NCBI GenBank assembly: GCA_947501475.1 | Contig: CANMWA010000005.1 | Coordinates: forward strand, 281,864-345,863 | Direction of reading: 5' to 3' | Length of the DNA: 64,000 bases | Origin: an uncultured Aquimarina sp. | GTDB lineage: Bacteria > Bacteroidota > Bacteroidia > Flavobacteriales > Flavobacteriaceae | In this document: piece by piece, positions 27,057 to 38,000 of the stretch | Position numbering within the stretch: the stretch's first letter is position 1 | Layout: every line of letters begins with the position of its first letter | The notes under the pieces: model-generated | Databases searched by the model: none | What the model was told of the DNA's origin: nothing | What the model saw: the letters and a program-made list of their open reading frames with translations, nothing else | Translations under genes and position numbers: made by a program

Positions 27057-27830
27057 ATGAATTCCAGAAAAGATCAGCTCAATGCCTTTGATAGATTATT
27101 AACCATCATGGATGAGCTTAGAGAACAATGTCCATGGGATAAGAAACAAACATTACAATCACTAAGACATCTTACTATAGAAGAGACTTATGAACTTGGA
27201 GATGCGATTTTAGATAATAATCTTGAAGAAGTAAAGAAAGAACTAGGTGATCTATTACTACATATCGTGTTTTATGCAAAAATTGGAAGTGAGACTAATG
27301 ATTTTGATATTGCTGATGTTGCTAATGAAATTTGTGAAAAATTAATTAATAGGCACCCGCACATTTACGGGGATGTAAAAGTAAGTAATGAAGAAGATGT
27401 AAAGCGTAACTGGGAAAATCTCAAACTTAAAGAAGGTAAAGAGAGTGTTTTAGAAGGGGTGCCAAAATCACTACCAGCATTGGTAAAAGCTAGTAGAATT
27501 CAGGATAAAGTTGCAGGTGTGGGGTTTGATTGGGAAGAGCCTCATCAGGTTTTTGAAAAACTGAAAGAAGAACTTGAAGAATTACAGCATGAAATCAATG
27601 TACGTAATCAAGAAAATATAGAATCCGAGTTTGGTGATGTTCTTTTTTCAATGATAAATTATGCCCGTTTTCTTAATGTGAATCCAGAAAATGCCTTAGA
27701 GCGTACCAATAAAAAATTTATAAAACGATTTCAATATCTTGAAAAAAAAGCCAAAGAAAAAAATAAAAGCTTAAAGGATATGACATTGGCCGAAATGGAT
27801 ATTTTTTGGGAAGAAGCTAAAAAACTTTAG
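27057..27830 (+). CDS. mazG: Nucleoside triphosphate pyrophosphohydrolase MazG
   Basis: A 257-residue all-alpha NTP pyrophosphohydrolase with two MazG domains. The first (residues ~8-110) has CPWDKKQTLQSLRHLTIEET, the EExxE/D metal site and 'ELGDLLLHIVFYAKIG'. The second (~140-225) has VGFDWEEPHQVFEKLKEELE and EFGDVLFSMINYARF. It hydrolyses NTPs to NMP and pyrophosphate, cleaning the nucleotide pool. It starts at an ATG nine bases after the nitronate monooxygenase-like gene. Confidence 0.95.
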   Translation: MNSRKDQLNAFDRLLTIMDELREQCPWDKKQTLQSLRHLTIEETYELGDAILDNNLEEVKKELGDLLLHIVFYAKIGSETNDFDIADVANEICEKLINRHPHIYGDVKVSNEEDVKRNWENLKLKEGKESVLEGVPKSLPALVKASRIQDKVAGVGFDWEEPHQVFEKLKEELEELQHEINVRNQENIESEFGDVLFSMINYARFLNVNPENALERTNKKFIKRFQYLEKKAKEKNKSLKDMTLAEMDIFWEEAKKL

Positions 27831-28132
27831 CATATTATCGTGAAAAGGTATACTCTTTTTTCTAAATAAAGAAATGTTAAGTTTTAGAAATATTTGTTAA
27901 GAAACCATAGTTGATTCTTGAAAAATGACTTTTTTCATGTTATGAACTGTTGTAAATAGTGTTTTTCTACAGTTTATTTGCGGTTTTTCTATACAGTTTT
28001 TTGAATATGTTAAACTTGCGAACCACTAATTTTACTGGTTTTTTTGGTAAAATATTATCGGGACACCCCTATTTAATTGGGTTTTCTTAAAACTTATTGT
28101 AAATTAGGGATAGTAATTATTCAATAATAATT
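27831..28132. other. Intergenic region before the membrane AraC-type regulator
   Basis: 302 bases, AT-rich. I see no gene, no consensus TAnnTTTG element close to the next ATG and no strong hairpin. It must hold the regulator's promoter if that gene is transcribed separately. Confidence 0.5.
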
Positions 28133-29650
28133 ATGCGGCTAACTCTAAAGAAATATATATCAATAATTTTCTTTATCGTTTTTGTTTTTCTCATTCCTTC
28201 TAATAAAACATATTGTTTTAATAATGATGTAAATGTTGAAACCAAAGGCGATAATGTTCATAGTATCTTGTCTTTTGCGAGAGAATCATATCAAAAGAAA
28301 GATTACAAACAAGCTGCAGAAGCATACCAAATAGTCCTAGAACAAAAGCTAGCAGATTCTGTGGGGATCTTTAAAGAATTATCTTTTGCATATGCAAAAT
28401 CTGATGCACCTGATGAGGCTTGTGTGTATATAGAAAAGTATATCAAATCGAGTCTAGATGTTGCATTTATAAATCATAGTTATTTTAATCAGATTGGTGG
28501 CACACAATCCTATCAATTACTGTCTAATAAGTATGTTAAAAAATTTGATAGCTGGTCTATTTTTTGTTTTTATGTTGCTTTTGTAGGCTTTTTTTTATCA
28601 TTTGTATTAAACTTTAGACGACGATCGGATAAGGTTGCAAATTTTTTGATGAGTGCTTTTGTATTACTCCATTCATGTTTTATGATCCATATTGGGTTGT
28701 TTTTTATGAATTATCAATATTATTTACCACATACACTATATTTATTTACCACATTTTCTTTTCTATATGGTCCATTGATATACTTTTATTTTAAAAGAGT
28801 AACGTATCAATATAAATTTAAATATCGAGATGCATTACATTTGTTACCAACGCTCGTATTAATTGTTTTGTTATTTCCGATTTATCTTTTACCTGGAGAT
28901 GAGAAATTGAGGATGGTATTGAATTATGAAAGACCATATCTTACTCTGATTTCAGTTTCAAAATTAATTTCACTACTTGTTTACGGTGCTTTGGTAATTA
29001 GTATACATATAAAATCTAGTAAAAGTGATACTAAGGTTTTTAAAAAGGTATTTTCTTGGCAAAGAAACATCGTGATTTTCTGTTCAATTTATATATTGTC
29101 TTATGCAATATATGCGATCTTGAATATGAATCATTTGGGTAGTGTTTTTCTGTATAATATACAAGTAGCTTCAATAGCTGTATTAGTACTTTATGTTAGT
29201 TATTCGGCATTTGTTCAACCATCATTGTTTGGTAACTTAAAACTGATTGATAATGATCATAATAATAGTAGTATTAAATACGAAAAATCTGGGTTAACCC
29301 AAAGTTTATCATTAGAACTTAAAATAAAATTGTTACAGCTATTAAATGATGATAAAATCTACAAACAAAATAATATAACATTACAACAATTAGCAATTAT
29401 GCTTGATACAACCAGGCATAATGCTTCTCAGATTATCAATGAACATTTTGAACTTAACTTCTTTGAGTTGATTAATAAGTATAGAATTGATGAAGCTAAA
29501 GAACTTTTAAAGATAGAGAAGCAAAAGAATTTTAATATTATAGATGTTGCTTATGAGGTTGGTTTTAACAATAAGGTAACGTTCAATAAATCTTTCAAGA
29601 AGTATAATAAAATAACGCCTTCAGAGTATATAAAACTGTATGTTTCTTGA
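28133..29650 (+). CDS. Seven-helix membrane regulator with AraC-type DNA-binding domain
   Basis: A 505-residue one-component regulator. Residues 1-29 form an export signal. Residues ~40-125 look like a short TPR domain (ESYQKKDYKQAAEAYQIVLE) in the periplasm. Seven transmembrane helices follow at about 141-160, 168-191, 197-220, 234-253, 268-293, 310-330 and 337-360. The C-terminal ~100 residues are a cytosolic AraC/XylS helix-turn-helix pair: ITLQQLAIMLDTTRHNASQI, then IDVAYEVGFNNKVTFNKSFK and ITPSEYIK. It lies upstream of susC/susD in the same orientation, so a role in sensing glycan products is likely but inferred. A decayed relative lies directly downstream. Confidence 0.88.
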   Translation: MRLTLKKYISIIFFIVFVFLIPSNKTYCFNNDVNVETKGDNVHSILSFARESYQKKDYKQAAEAYQIVLEQKLADSVGIFKELSFAYAKSDAPDEACVYIEKYIKSSLDVAFINHSYFNQIGGTQSYQLLSNKYVKKFDSWSIFCFYVAFVGFFLSFVLNFRRRSDKVANFLMSAFVLLHSCFMIHIGLFFMNYQYYLPHTLYLFTTFSFLYGPLIYFYFKRVTYQYKFKYRDALHLLPTLVLIVLLFPIYLLPGDEKLRMVLNYERPYLTLISVSKLISLLVYGALVISIHIKSSKSDTKVFKKVFSWQRNIVIFCSIYILSYAIYAILNMNHLGSVFLYNIQVASIAVLVLYVSYSAFVQPSLFGNLKLIDNDHNNSSIKYEKSGLTQSLSLELKIKLLQLLNDDKIYKQNNITLQQLAIMLDTTRHNASQIINEHFELNFFELINKYRIDEAKELLKIEKQKNFNIIDVAYEVGFNNKVTFNKSFKKYNKITPSEYIKLYVS

Positions 29651-29757
29651 TTTTCAGAAATGAAGATGAAGCTTATTAGTATCAGTTTGCTTGTATTAGC
29701 TATTTAATGTAAATTTTATTCTCTTTAATTATCTACACTATATTATAATTAGTAAGT

Positions 29758-30236
29758 AATACCACCCGCATACATTATATATTTCGACTTTGTTTTCATG
29801 GGTGTTTAGTCCGTTATTCTATTTTTATTTTAGGAGAGTATCATAAGGTGCAAATTTAAAACTATATATAGGGCATTTATTACCAATACTCATACTTCTA
29901 ATTGTATTGATTTCTATATGTAATTTGCCAATAGATGAAAAATTAAGAGTGATGTATAATTGATACCAGGCCTTGTATAATTTTAACTCTTAAGAATTCC
30001 TTGAGAGAGGTCAGAACTGCTTTTTTCGACAGCTTCGGGAGGGTGGTAAGATAATATAATTTGGTTTTTGACCCAAAGGCCAAAATGAAATCGATGAATA
30101 CCTCTATGGGTTTGGCTAGAGGATATTCGGGTTAAAGGTTTTTTAATAAATCACTCAAAAGGTATAGCCAGATTACACCGTCTGAGTATATAAAATCTGC
30201 AGTCTTATTTCAAGAAAAAACTTTATGTTTCTAGCC
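29758..30236 (+). pseudogene. Decayed copy of the membrane AraC-type regulator
   Basis: Two blocks align by eye with the intact regulator just upstream. Bases ~29758-29977 match ~28723-28948, covering transmembrane helices 3-5; shared runs include CTATTTTTATTTTAGGAGAGT against CTTTTATTTTAAAAGAGT, and TTACCAA followed by the GATGA-AAATT-AG region. Bases ~30128-30236 encode FNKSLKRYSQITPSEYIKS and a stop, matching the C-terminal FNKSFKKYNKITPSEYIK. The middle, including most of the DNA-binding domain, is deleted or diverged, and the frame is broken by stops and indels. It is a relic of a tandem duplication or of a second regulator for the adjacent susCD pair. Confidence 0.85.
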
Positions 30237-30325
30237 TAGGTAAGATTTCTTCGGTTATAGTAAACCCTTATAGGCATTGACCTATAAGAGTTGATCTCTT
30301 GGTTACTTTACAGGATAATCATAAA

Positions 30326-30379
30326 AAGGAGGGACAGATGTTTACTTGTTTCCATATAAACTTTGTTCAAGTTTTATGA
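30326..30379 (+). CDS. Possible short leader peptide upstream of susC
   Basis: AAGGAGGG at 30326-30333, an almost full anti-16S match, lies four bases before an ATG at 30338 that opens a 13-codon frame (MFTCFHINFVQVL, stop at 30377-30379). It ends 91 bases before the susC ATG. Strong Shine-Dalgarno sites are rare in this phylum, so this one is notable, but the frame is too short to support by composition, and chance cannot be excluded. Confidence 0.3.
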   Translation, partial: KEGQMFTCFHINFVQVL

Positions 30380-30470
30380 CAGTAAAATTGAGTTAGCCAT
30401 CAAGATATTCTTGCCTTCCTTTTATGGTTATGAAAACTATTTAAGTATAATTTTTGAAAAATTTTTGTTT

Positions 30471-33400
30471 ATGAGAGTACATCATTACAAGTTTTTGATG
30501 CTGTTTTTTTTAGTTTATAGCATGGCATTTAGTCAAGAAAAAGACATATCAGGAATCGTTACAGATGACAAGGGATTACCTCTGCCAGGGGTAAATGTCC
30601 TTGTTAAAAACACGAATAAGGGAACACAAAGTGATTTTGACGGCAATTATGTGGTATCTGCAAATAGGGGGGCTATACTCTCTTTTAGTTATGTAGGTTT
30701 TGAAACCAAAGAAGTGGCTGTTGGAGATAATGGATCAATAAATGTTCAGTTAAATCTAAGCGCTGCAGAACTTGAAGAAGTAGTAATTCAGGCTTTTGGA
30801 GCTAAAACAAGAACACTTACCACCACAGCTATCTCTACGGTAGCCGCAACAGATATTAAAGATCTGGTACCGTCTACAGGTATAGATAATATGTTACAGG
30901 GTAAAGCAGCTGGTGTTCAGGTTACGGCTGCAAATGGTAGGCCAGGAGAACCAGCATTTATTCAAATTAGAGGTATAGGATCCTTATCAGCAGGAACAGC
31001 ACCTCTTTATATTGTTGATGGAATTCCAGTAGATGATGAGAATATACCCAATATTAATCCAAATGATATAGAAAGTTTTTCTGTACTTAAAGATGCTGCA
31101 AGTTCTGCCTTATATGGATCGAGAGCAGCAAATGGAGTTATTTTGATTACTACTAAACAGGGTAAATCTGGTGATGCCAAAATAACATTCAGATCTTCAA
31201 TTGGTTCAGGAAGTAGAATCCAAGATCCTTTTGATATGATGAATGCATCTCAAAAGTTAGAACTAGAGCGACAATATGCCGAATTAGGAATAGCCGCCGC
31301 CGCTAGATTACCAGGTGCAACAGCTGATGCCACCGAACGAGCTAGACTTATAGCTCTTGATACCGATTGGGAGGAAGAATTACTTAGAAATAGTTATGTT
31401 CAATCTAATTCTCTCTCGATATCAGGAGGATCTGAAAAATTAAATTATTTTCTATCTCTGGGATATGATAAAAATACAGGGATTATTGACCGTATAGACG
31501 GATTCGAACGTATCTCAACAAGGTTGAACACATCATACCAAGCCAAAGATTGGTTAAGAATAGGGGCAAATGTTGCAGTAAGTAGATTTACTGATGATAG
31601 ACCTAGAGATAGAAATAATGTTCAAAATCCTTTTACAGGAATATATAGCTATAATCCTTGGGATCCATTATTTTCTAGAGATGATGATGGTAATATAGCT
31701 TTGGATGATTTTGGAGCACCAGTTTTCAATCCTACCAGTTTGGGCTTTCCGGTTGCTAGAGCACTCTTGACAGAACCAGATTCGGCAACAAATCTTCTTA
31801 CCATTGGTAATTTATCTGCGGATATCACTTTATCCGAAAACTTTTCTAACTCTTTTAAAGTAGGAATTAGTAATAGAAGATTTAATAGAATTCAATCCTC
31901 GTTACCAGGTGGAGTTTTACAAGGATTTGTAGGGTCCGCACAGTTTCCGGGTACTCAAAGGAATACGCAAGAAATTAATTTTGAATTTAATATTTCTAAT
32001 TTATTCAAATATCAACAAACTTTTAATGATAGACATAATTTTGGAGCTTCATTCTTATTAGAGTATTTCCAAAGAACGTTTACTGATTTAATAGCGGGTA
32101 GTAGAGGGTTCCCTTCACCTGAAATTAATTTCCAGGTAGTTGCAGCAGAGCCTACACAAACAGAAACTGATAAAGAACAAAATGCAATTTTTGGACAAGC
32201 TTTACTTTTAGACTATGATTATGACGGGAAATACATTCTATCAGGATCTGTAAGAAGAGATGGTTCTACACGTTTTGCTCCAAATGAAAAGTATGGATAC
32301 TTCTATAGTGGTAGTGCAGCGTGGAATCTTGCAAAAGAGAATTTCTTATCAGATTCATTTTTTAATGATTTAAAACTTAGAGTGTCATATGGTACCGCAG
32401 GTAATGATAATATTGATGACTTTTTGTTTTTAAATTTATTGTCATTTGATCGCACATATAATGGAGGATCAACCGCAGTGCCAACAGTTATAGCCAATTC
32501 AGATATAAAATGGGAATCTCAGTCTCAATTAGATGTTGGTGTTGAATTTGGTTTTTGGAATAATAGAATTACTGGAGCATTTGATTATTATATCAAAAAA
32601 TCTGATGACCTTTTATTGCCAAGGCCTATATCAGCAACAGTAGGAGGTTTACCTGCAGAGGATGATATAACCGATCCCGAAAATATTATTGTTTCTAATA
32701 TCGGAGAAATAGAAAATAGAGGTTTTGAATTCGGAATTAATGCAGATATCATAAGAAATGATAATCTAACCTGGACACTAGGAGGTACTCTTACTCTAAT
32801 TGATAACGAAGTTAAGCAATTGGTAGACGGCCAGGATATTATTTCTAGTCCAGGTATCTTAAGAGAAGGAGAAGAAATTAATTCATTCTTCTTAGTTCGC
32901 TATGCAGGAGTAGATCCAACAAATGGAGAGCCACTTTTTTTAGATATAGATGGAAACGTTACAAATGATTATAATGCTGGTGATGCTGTTTTATTAGAAG
33001 GTAAATCTCCACAAGCGAATCTTGAAGGAGGTTTTTATACCAATTTAAAGTATAAAGGTTTTGGTTTGAGAGGAGATTTCGTTTACAAGAGCGGAAACTA
33101 TATTCTCAATTTTCAGAGAAGTGCGGTTCTCAATCCTAATAATATTAACTTAAATCAAAGTGTGGATGCGTTCAACTATTGGCAACAACCAGGGGATACA
33201 AATGTTTTACCAAGCCCTGTGTTTTCTGCAACATCAAATCAGTTGTCGGACAGGTTTTTACAAAAAGGAGACTATATTCGATTGCGTAATGTAACCTTAT
33301 CCTATGATTTTTCTAAGAAATTATTGAGTTCATTACCCTTTTCAGGAATAAGGATATATGTGCAAGGACAAAACCTATGGACAATCACAGATTATGATGG

Positions 33401-33533
33401 AGATCCAGAAATTGGACTCGGCTCTGCTGAAACATCAGAACCAGGAGATGCAGGTTTTGTGGCTGGTCAATTTTCTCAATTTAGTTACCCGCAAACCAAA
33501 TCATATACAGTAGGAGTAGATATTGAATTTTAA
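30471..33533 (+). CDS. SusC-family TonB-dependent outer-membrane transporter
   Basis: A 1020-residue SusC/RagA-type TonB-dependent receptor. After a signal peptide (LMLFFLVYSMAFSQ) come a carboxypeptidase-like regulatory domain (~25-110: SGIVTDDKGLPLPGVNVLVK, TQSDFDGNY, LSFSYVGFET), a TonB-box segment (EEVVIQAFG), the plug domain (DNMLQGKAAGVQV, PLYIVDGIPV, SVLKDAASSALYGSRAANG) and a 22-strand barrel ending in SYTVGVDIEF with the C-terminal Phe. The frame extends 36 codons upstream without a Met-led signal, so I use the ATG at 30471. It imports glycan fragments with the SusD lipoprotein that follows 11 bases later. Confidence 0.95.
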   Translation: MRVHHYKFLMLFFLVYSMAFSQEKDISGIVTDDKGLPLPGVNVLVKNTNKGTQSDFDGNYVVSANRGAILSFSYVGFETKEVAVGDNGSINVQLNLSAAELEEVVIQAFGAKTRTLTTTAISTVAATDIKDLVPSTGIDNMLQGKAAGVQVTAANGRPGEPAFIQIRGIGSLSAGTAPLYIVDGIPVDDENIPNINPNDIESFSVLKDAASSALYGSRAANGVILITTKQGKSGDAKITFRSSIGSGSRIQDPFDMMNASQKLELERQYAELGIAAAARLPGATADATERARLIALDTDWEEELLRNSYVQSNSLSISGGSEKLNYFLSLGYDKNTGIIDRIDGFERISTRLNTSYQAKDWLRIGANVAVSRFTDDRPRDRNNVQNPFTGIYSYNPWDPLFSRDDDGNIALDDFGAPVFNPTSLGFPVARALLTEPDSATNLLTIGNLSADITLSENFSNSFKVGISNRRFNRIQSSLPGGVLQGFVGSAQFPGTQRNTQEINFEFNISNLFKYQQTFNDRHNFGASFLLEYFQRTFTDLIAGSRGFPSPEINFQVVAAEPTQTETDKEQNAIFGQALLLDYDYDGKYILSGSVRRDGSTRFAPNEKYGYFYSGSAAWNLAKENFLSDSFFNDLKLRVSYGTAGNDNIDDFLFLNLLSFDRTYNGGSTAVPTVIANSDIKWESQSQLDVGVEFGFWNNRITGAFDYYIKKSDDLLLPRPISATVGGLPAEDDITDPENIIVSNIGEIENRGFEFGINADIIRNDNLTWTLGGTLTLIDNEVKQLVDGQDIISSPGILREGEEINSFFLVRYAGVDPTNGEPLFLDIDGNVTNDYNAGDAVLLEGKSPQANLEGGFYTNLKYKGFGLRGDFVYKSGNYILNFQRSAVLNPNNINLNQSVDAFNYWQQPGDTNVLPSPVFSATSNQLSDRFLQKGDYIRLRNVTLSYDFSKKLLSSLPFSGIRIYVQGQNLWTITDYDGDPEIGLGSAETSEPGDAGFVAGQFSQFSYPQTKSYTVGVDIEF

Positions 33534-33544
33534 AAGAAATCAAA

Positions 33545-34993
33545 ATGAAAAAATATATAATATTATTTCCATTAATTACGCTTCTTTTCTTTACAAGTTG
33601 TAATGATGAAATAGAAGATTTAGAGCCCTTTTCGCAAGGTAACCCAAGTACGTTTTTTAATTCTGTTAGAACTTTTCAACTAGGTGTTGATGGAGCGATG
33701 CAACAGGCAAGATTGTACTATGAGAATCCAAATTCTGGTTTACAAGGAATTCCAGATATTCTTTCTGATAATGTAATTCTTGTACGTTCAGGAAGGCTTT
33801 CAAACAGAATTCTTTTTGAATACGAATACAACCCAAATACAGCAGGCCCAATTCCTTTTTATTTTAACAAAGCATATAATGCAATTAATGCTGCAAACAC
33901 TGTAATTGGACAAATAGATAATTTGCCAGATGGCGAGGATAAAGATGATATTCTTGGTCAAGCGCTAGCAATAAGAGGTTTTGCTCATTTTGATTTGGTA
34001 AGAACCTATGCGCAAATTCCAACACAAAGCCCTAATGCTAATGCTTCTGATGGTATTGTGTATATGAAGGTTGAAGATGGTGATACCGAGGATAACTTAG
34101 CCAAACCAGAGAGAGAGAGTGTAGCATCAAATTATACAGAGATTATAGGTGATTTAGAAACAGCAGCATCCTTGATTGGAGAAGGTAATATAGAAGGGAG
34201 ATTTAATAAAAATGCAGTATATGGATTGTTATCAAGGGTGCATTTATATAATGGAGAATACCAAAAAGCTATAGACGCTGCAGATAAAGTAACAGTTGCT
34301 TTAGCTACAGAAGAAGAATTACCCACAGTATATACAGATGTGACCAATGCAGGTATTGTTTTTGAGTTTGCAATCAATTCTTCTACAGAAACAACAAGCA
34401 ATAATGTAGGTGTTTTGTATAGCCAATCTAATAGAAATGGTGTTAGATCCGAGTATGCTATAGATTTTGAGTTTTTTAATAGTATTCCAGATACTGATCC
34501 AAGAAAAGATGTTATGCAGTTTGTTGGGACTTGGGAAGAAACCGATTATAATGCGATAAAAAAGTTTTTAGGTGAAGAAGGAGAGAATAATGGTAGAGTA
34601 GATATCAAAGTTATAAGAGCTGCAGAGGTGATCTTAAACAAGGCCGAAGCTCAGTTTGAGCTCAATCAAACCAGTGAAGCTCTTGCAACATTAGACCAGT
34701 TAAGAGCAGTTAGAAATGGAGGAGCTGGTGTTGGAGGTGAAACAGGAACTGCTTTGGAAGATGCAATTCAGTTTAATAGAAGAATCGAATTAGCTTTTGA
34801 AGGTCACAGGTTTTTTGATATTAAAAGAAGAGGAGAGTCTATACAAAGATCTAATAATGGAGATGTTATTGATGGAACAGGAACGCCTCCTGTAGAATTA
34901 ACATTGCAAGCAGGAGATTTTAGATTTCAATTTCCTATACCTATAGCAGAAAGAAATGTTAATCCTAATTTTGGTCAAAACGATGGGTATTAA
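33545..34993 (+). CDS. SusD-family surface glycan-binding lipoprotein
   Basis: A 482-residue RagB/SusD lipoprotein. The lipobox is LLFFTSC with Cys19, followed by NDEIED, an acidic +2 to +6 stretch that fits the Bacteroidota surface-export signal. The alpha-helical TPR-like core is clear: FNKAYNAINAANTVI, QALAIRGFAHFDLVRTYAQI, NKNAVYGLLSRVHLYNGEYQ, and the C-terminal RRIELAFEGHRFFDIKRRGE. It caps the SusC barrel and hands over oligosaccharides. It starts at an ATG 11 bases after susC and ends before a bidirectional terminator. Confidence 0.95.
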   Translation: MKKYIILFPLITLLFFTSCNDEIEDLEPFSQGNPSTFFNSVRTFQLGVDGAMQQARLYYENPNSGLQGIPDILSDNVILVRSGRLSNRILFEYEYNPNTAGPIPFYFNKAYNAINAANTVIGQIDNLPDGEDKDDILGQALAIRGFAHFDLVRTYAQIPTQSPNANASDGIVYMKVEDGDTEDNLAKPERESVASNYTEIIGDLETAASLIGEGNIEGRFNKNAVYGLLSRVHLYNGEYQKAIDAADKVTVALATEEELPTVYTDVTNAGIVFEFAINSSTETTSNNVGVLYSQSNRNGVRSEYAIDFEFFNSIPDTDPRKDVMQFVGTWEETDYNAIKKFLGEEGENNGRVDIKVIRAAEVILNKAEAQFELNQTSEALATLDQLRAVRNGGAGVGGETGTALEDAIQFNRRIELAFEGHRFFDIKRRGESIQRSNNGDVIDGTGTPPVELTLQAGDFRFQFPIPIAERNVNPNFGQNDGY

Positions 34994-35013
34994 TCTTATT
35001 TAAACGCAAAACA

Positions 35014-35052
35014 AAATTCCCCATTAGCTATAATTTTGCTAATGGGGAATTT
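35014..35052. terminator. Bidirectional terminator between susD and the amylase gene
   Basis: A 15-bp perfect stem (35014-35028 with 35038-35052; core ATTCCCCATTAGC) and a 9-base loop. Confidence 0.9.
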
Positions 35053-35072
35053 ATTTTAAAAAAGAGGGGGAT

Positions 35073-38000
35073 TTATTTCTTAAAGATTTTTTTAACCTGA
35101 GAAACCCCATTAACAGTAACTCTACAGAAATACACTCCAGAAGTTCTTAATAGATGTTGATCAAGGTTTATGGTATGTTTTCCTTGACGAACTATATTGT
35201 CAAAAATAACTTCTCTAGCACCATAAAGATTGTTGATTTCTATACTTACATTAGTTTCTTTTTTATAAGTGTACAATTGTATAGTCGCATTGTTATTAAT
35301 AGGGTTAGGATAAATTGTAAACTTCGCAGAATTATCATTATTGATCTTCATTCCTGATTTAATAGCACTTGGGTTGTTGTCATACCAGATTCCATTATAA
35401 TACCACCCTTTTTTACATCTGCTAAGGTCTGCGGTTTTTGAATCACCATTATTACTAAAAATCATATTCGCACAATTGGTATTAATAAATGTATAACTAT
35501 ACCAACCATCTGACTCTTGAGTCATAGATTGCCCAGGCCAAGAAGTGGTAGTGTTCGATGGCGAAACGTTCCAGAAATAGATATTGGGGTTATTATAGTT
35601 GTCTGACCTAAAGTACACTGTTAATTCTTGTGACTGTTCTGGGTTTGAATCATACCATGTGCCATTATAATACCACCCATCTCCACATCTATTGAGATCT
35701 GTTGTTTTGCTTGCTCCATTATCGCTAAAAATAAGGTTAGCACATACACTGTTTAAAGTATATGAAAACCATCCATTTTCTTGATCAATCATTCTTTCTC
35801 CTGGCCAATTAGCTGTAATTGTTGAAGGACTTGTATTCCAAAAATAAATATTTGGGTTATTTAAAGTCCCTTTATAGTAAATTGTCATCGAATCACTATT
35901 CGTAGAGAATGTAAAAGAATTACTCACTGTATTAGAGCTTAAACCCTCAGTATCATATGCTATAGCCTTTATGGTTGTATTTTGATGTACCATTAGAGGA
36001 GTAATATATATGCTAGATGCCGTAGTAGGTTCATCCCCATTAAGGGTATAATATATATTAATAGTATTTGAGGTATCATCTGTTGCACTTAAAGAAACTG
36101 AAACCGTATCACCATCGATAAAAGTACCTCCTTCAGGAGACATTGTTAGAGCAGGAGGAGTGTTTGTAGTGTTTCCTGGTTGAGTATCATACCAGATTCC
36201 GTTGTCATACCATCCGTCTCTATTTCTGGATAAATCAGGAGTTTTATTAGTGCCATTATCACTAAATAATAGATTGGTACGGTCAATTCCTATAAAAACA
36301 TATTCGTACCAATTAGTATTATCAATTCTATTCATTTGCAGGCCAGGCCAATTACTAGGAGGCAGTACATTTGGGGATTCATTCCAGTAATGAATATTTA
36401 CTTGTGACCAATTTGAAGGTTTTTTGAAGTATATGTGTAAACCTTCTATTGGACCTATTGTATAGTTTTTTGATGAAATCTCTGATGCCATACCATCTTT
36501 ATCGTATACAATGGCTTTAATTAGCTTAGTTTCGTTTATAGTAAAAGGTTCTGTATACCTTGTACTCAACATACTTGGATCATTACCATTTGAGGTATAA
36601 AAGATTTGATATGGGGGGCCAGCTCCACCGATTCCTTCTATCGAAATTTGTATAGGGTTTTCAGACTGAGATGTATTAGGGTTTATAATTGCTAATGGAT
36701 TTGAAGGGCCATTTACACAAGTTTCAAAAAAACCACCACCGCAACTCCCGATAAGGCCAGGACCATTAAGCACATATATTCCTGCAGAGCCTGATGTGAC
36801 GTTGAAATTTAAACTTCCATTCGATACCACAGCTTCTTTACCGGTAACGGCATCTCTATAAATTCCGTTGGTCATACCCGAAATAGAGAATGAAGCATTA
36901 CCATCTTTGGCAAGTCCTACAGCCACCTCACTATTTTGATATGTTCTTCGATATGCAACAGCATTACCCGGAGCATCTTTCCAGCTCCAGCTCCCTTTTT
37001 GAAGAGCAGGAATTGCTTTTCTGATTGCATTTAATTTTTTGATATGTTGATATATTTTATGACTAGAAGCTTGATCGATAACATCACCATAATATGCTCT
37101 CCCGGTTTCGTTAATTGATCTTTCTATGCCAGAAGCATCATGAATATCAGCAAATTCTCCAGTTTTAAAACGCATTTCGGTTCCATAGTATATAGACGGA
37201 ATCCCACGCCAGGTAAACATAAAATTCATGCAGGCAGCTAAGTTTTCATCGGTCCCTCCGTAACGCCTATTCCAATCATTATTGGGACCAAAATCATGAT
37301 TATCTAACCATGTTACTAATGTAGATGGGTCACTATATAAATTATCATATCTTGATGCTGCTCGAACCGTAGAAAAAGATTGTCCTTCTTCAAAAGTACC
37401 ATGAAAAGTGGCTTCTGCAAAGAAATCTAATACAGCTAGATCTACAGGTTCAGAATTGTTTACAGCGCCTCTCCAAGTATAATAATGAGGATTAATCTCA
37501 TCGACAGGGTGTAATTCATGGCGTTTTTGAGCAACTTCTCCAAAAATGAAAAGATCTGGGTTTACAGCTTTAAATGCATCATAAAAATATAGTATATCCT
37601 CTCTGCTCATATGTTTTACAGTATCCCATCGAAAAGCATCTACTCCCATATTTATGAAAGTTGTATAAGCATTCACTAAATAATCACGTACAACTTGATT
37701 TTCTGTATTTAGATCAGGAGTATCACCAGCTAAAGCCCTGTTTTGTAAATTTTCGACATCATCAAAACCTTGAGCAAATCCATTTCCTGAGTGATGATAC
37801 CAATTGGGGTCAGAAGTATCAACATAGTTTTCTTTACCTGGAAAATTATAGGCAGCTAAATTTTGATTAAAAGGAGGGGGCATTTTAGCGAGATTTGCCC
37901 TGCTCCAAATTAGGCCATCCTCAGGATTGGGGGTCAATCCGTCATATTCCCAATTTGGATTATCAGGTGCATACCATATAGCAGTAGGATCAGTATTATA

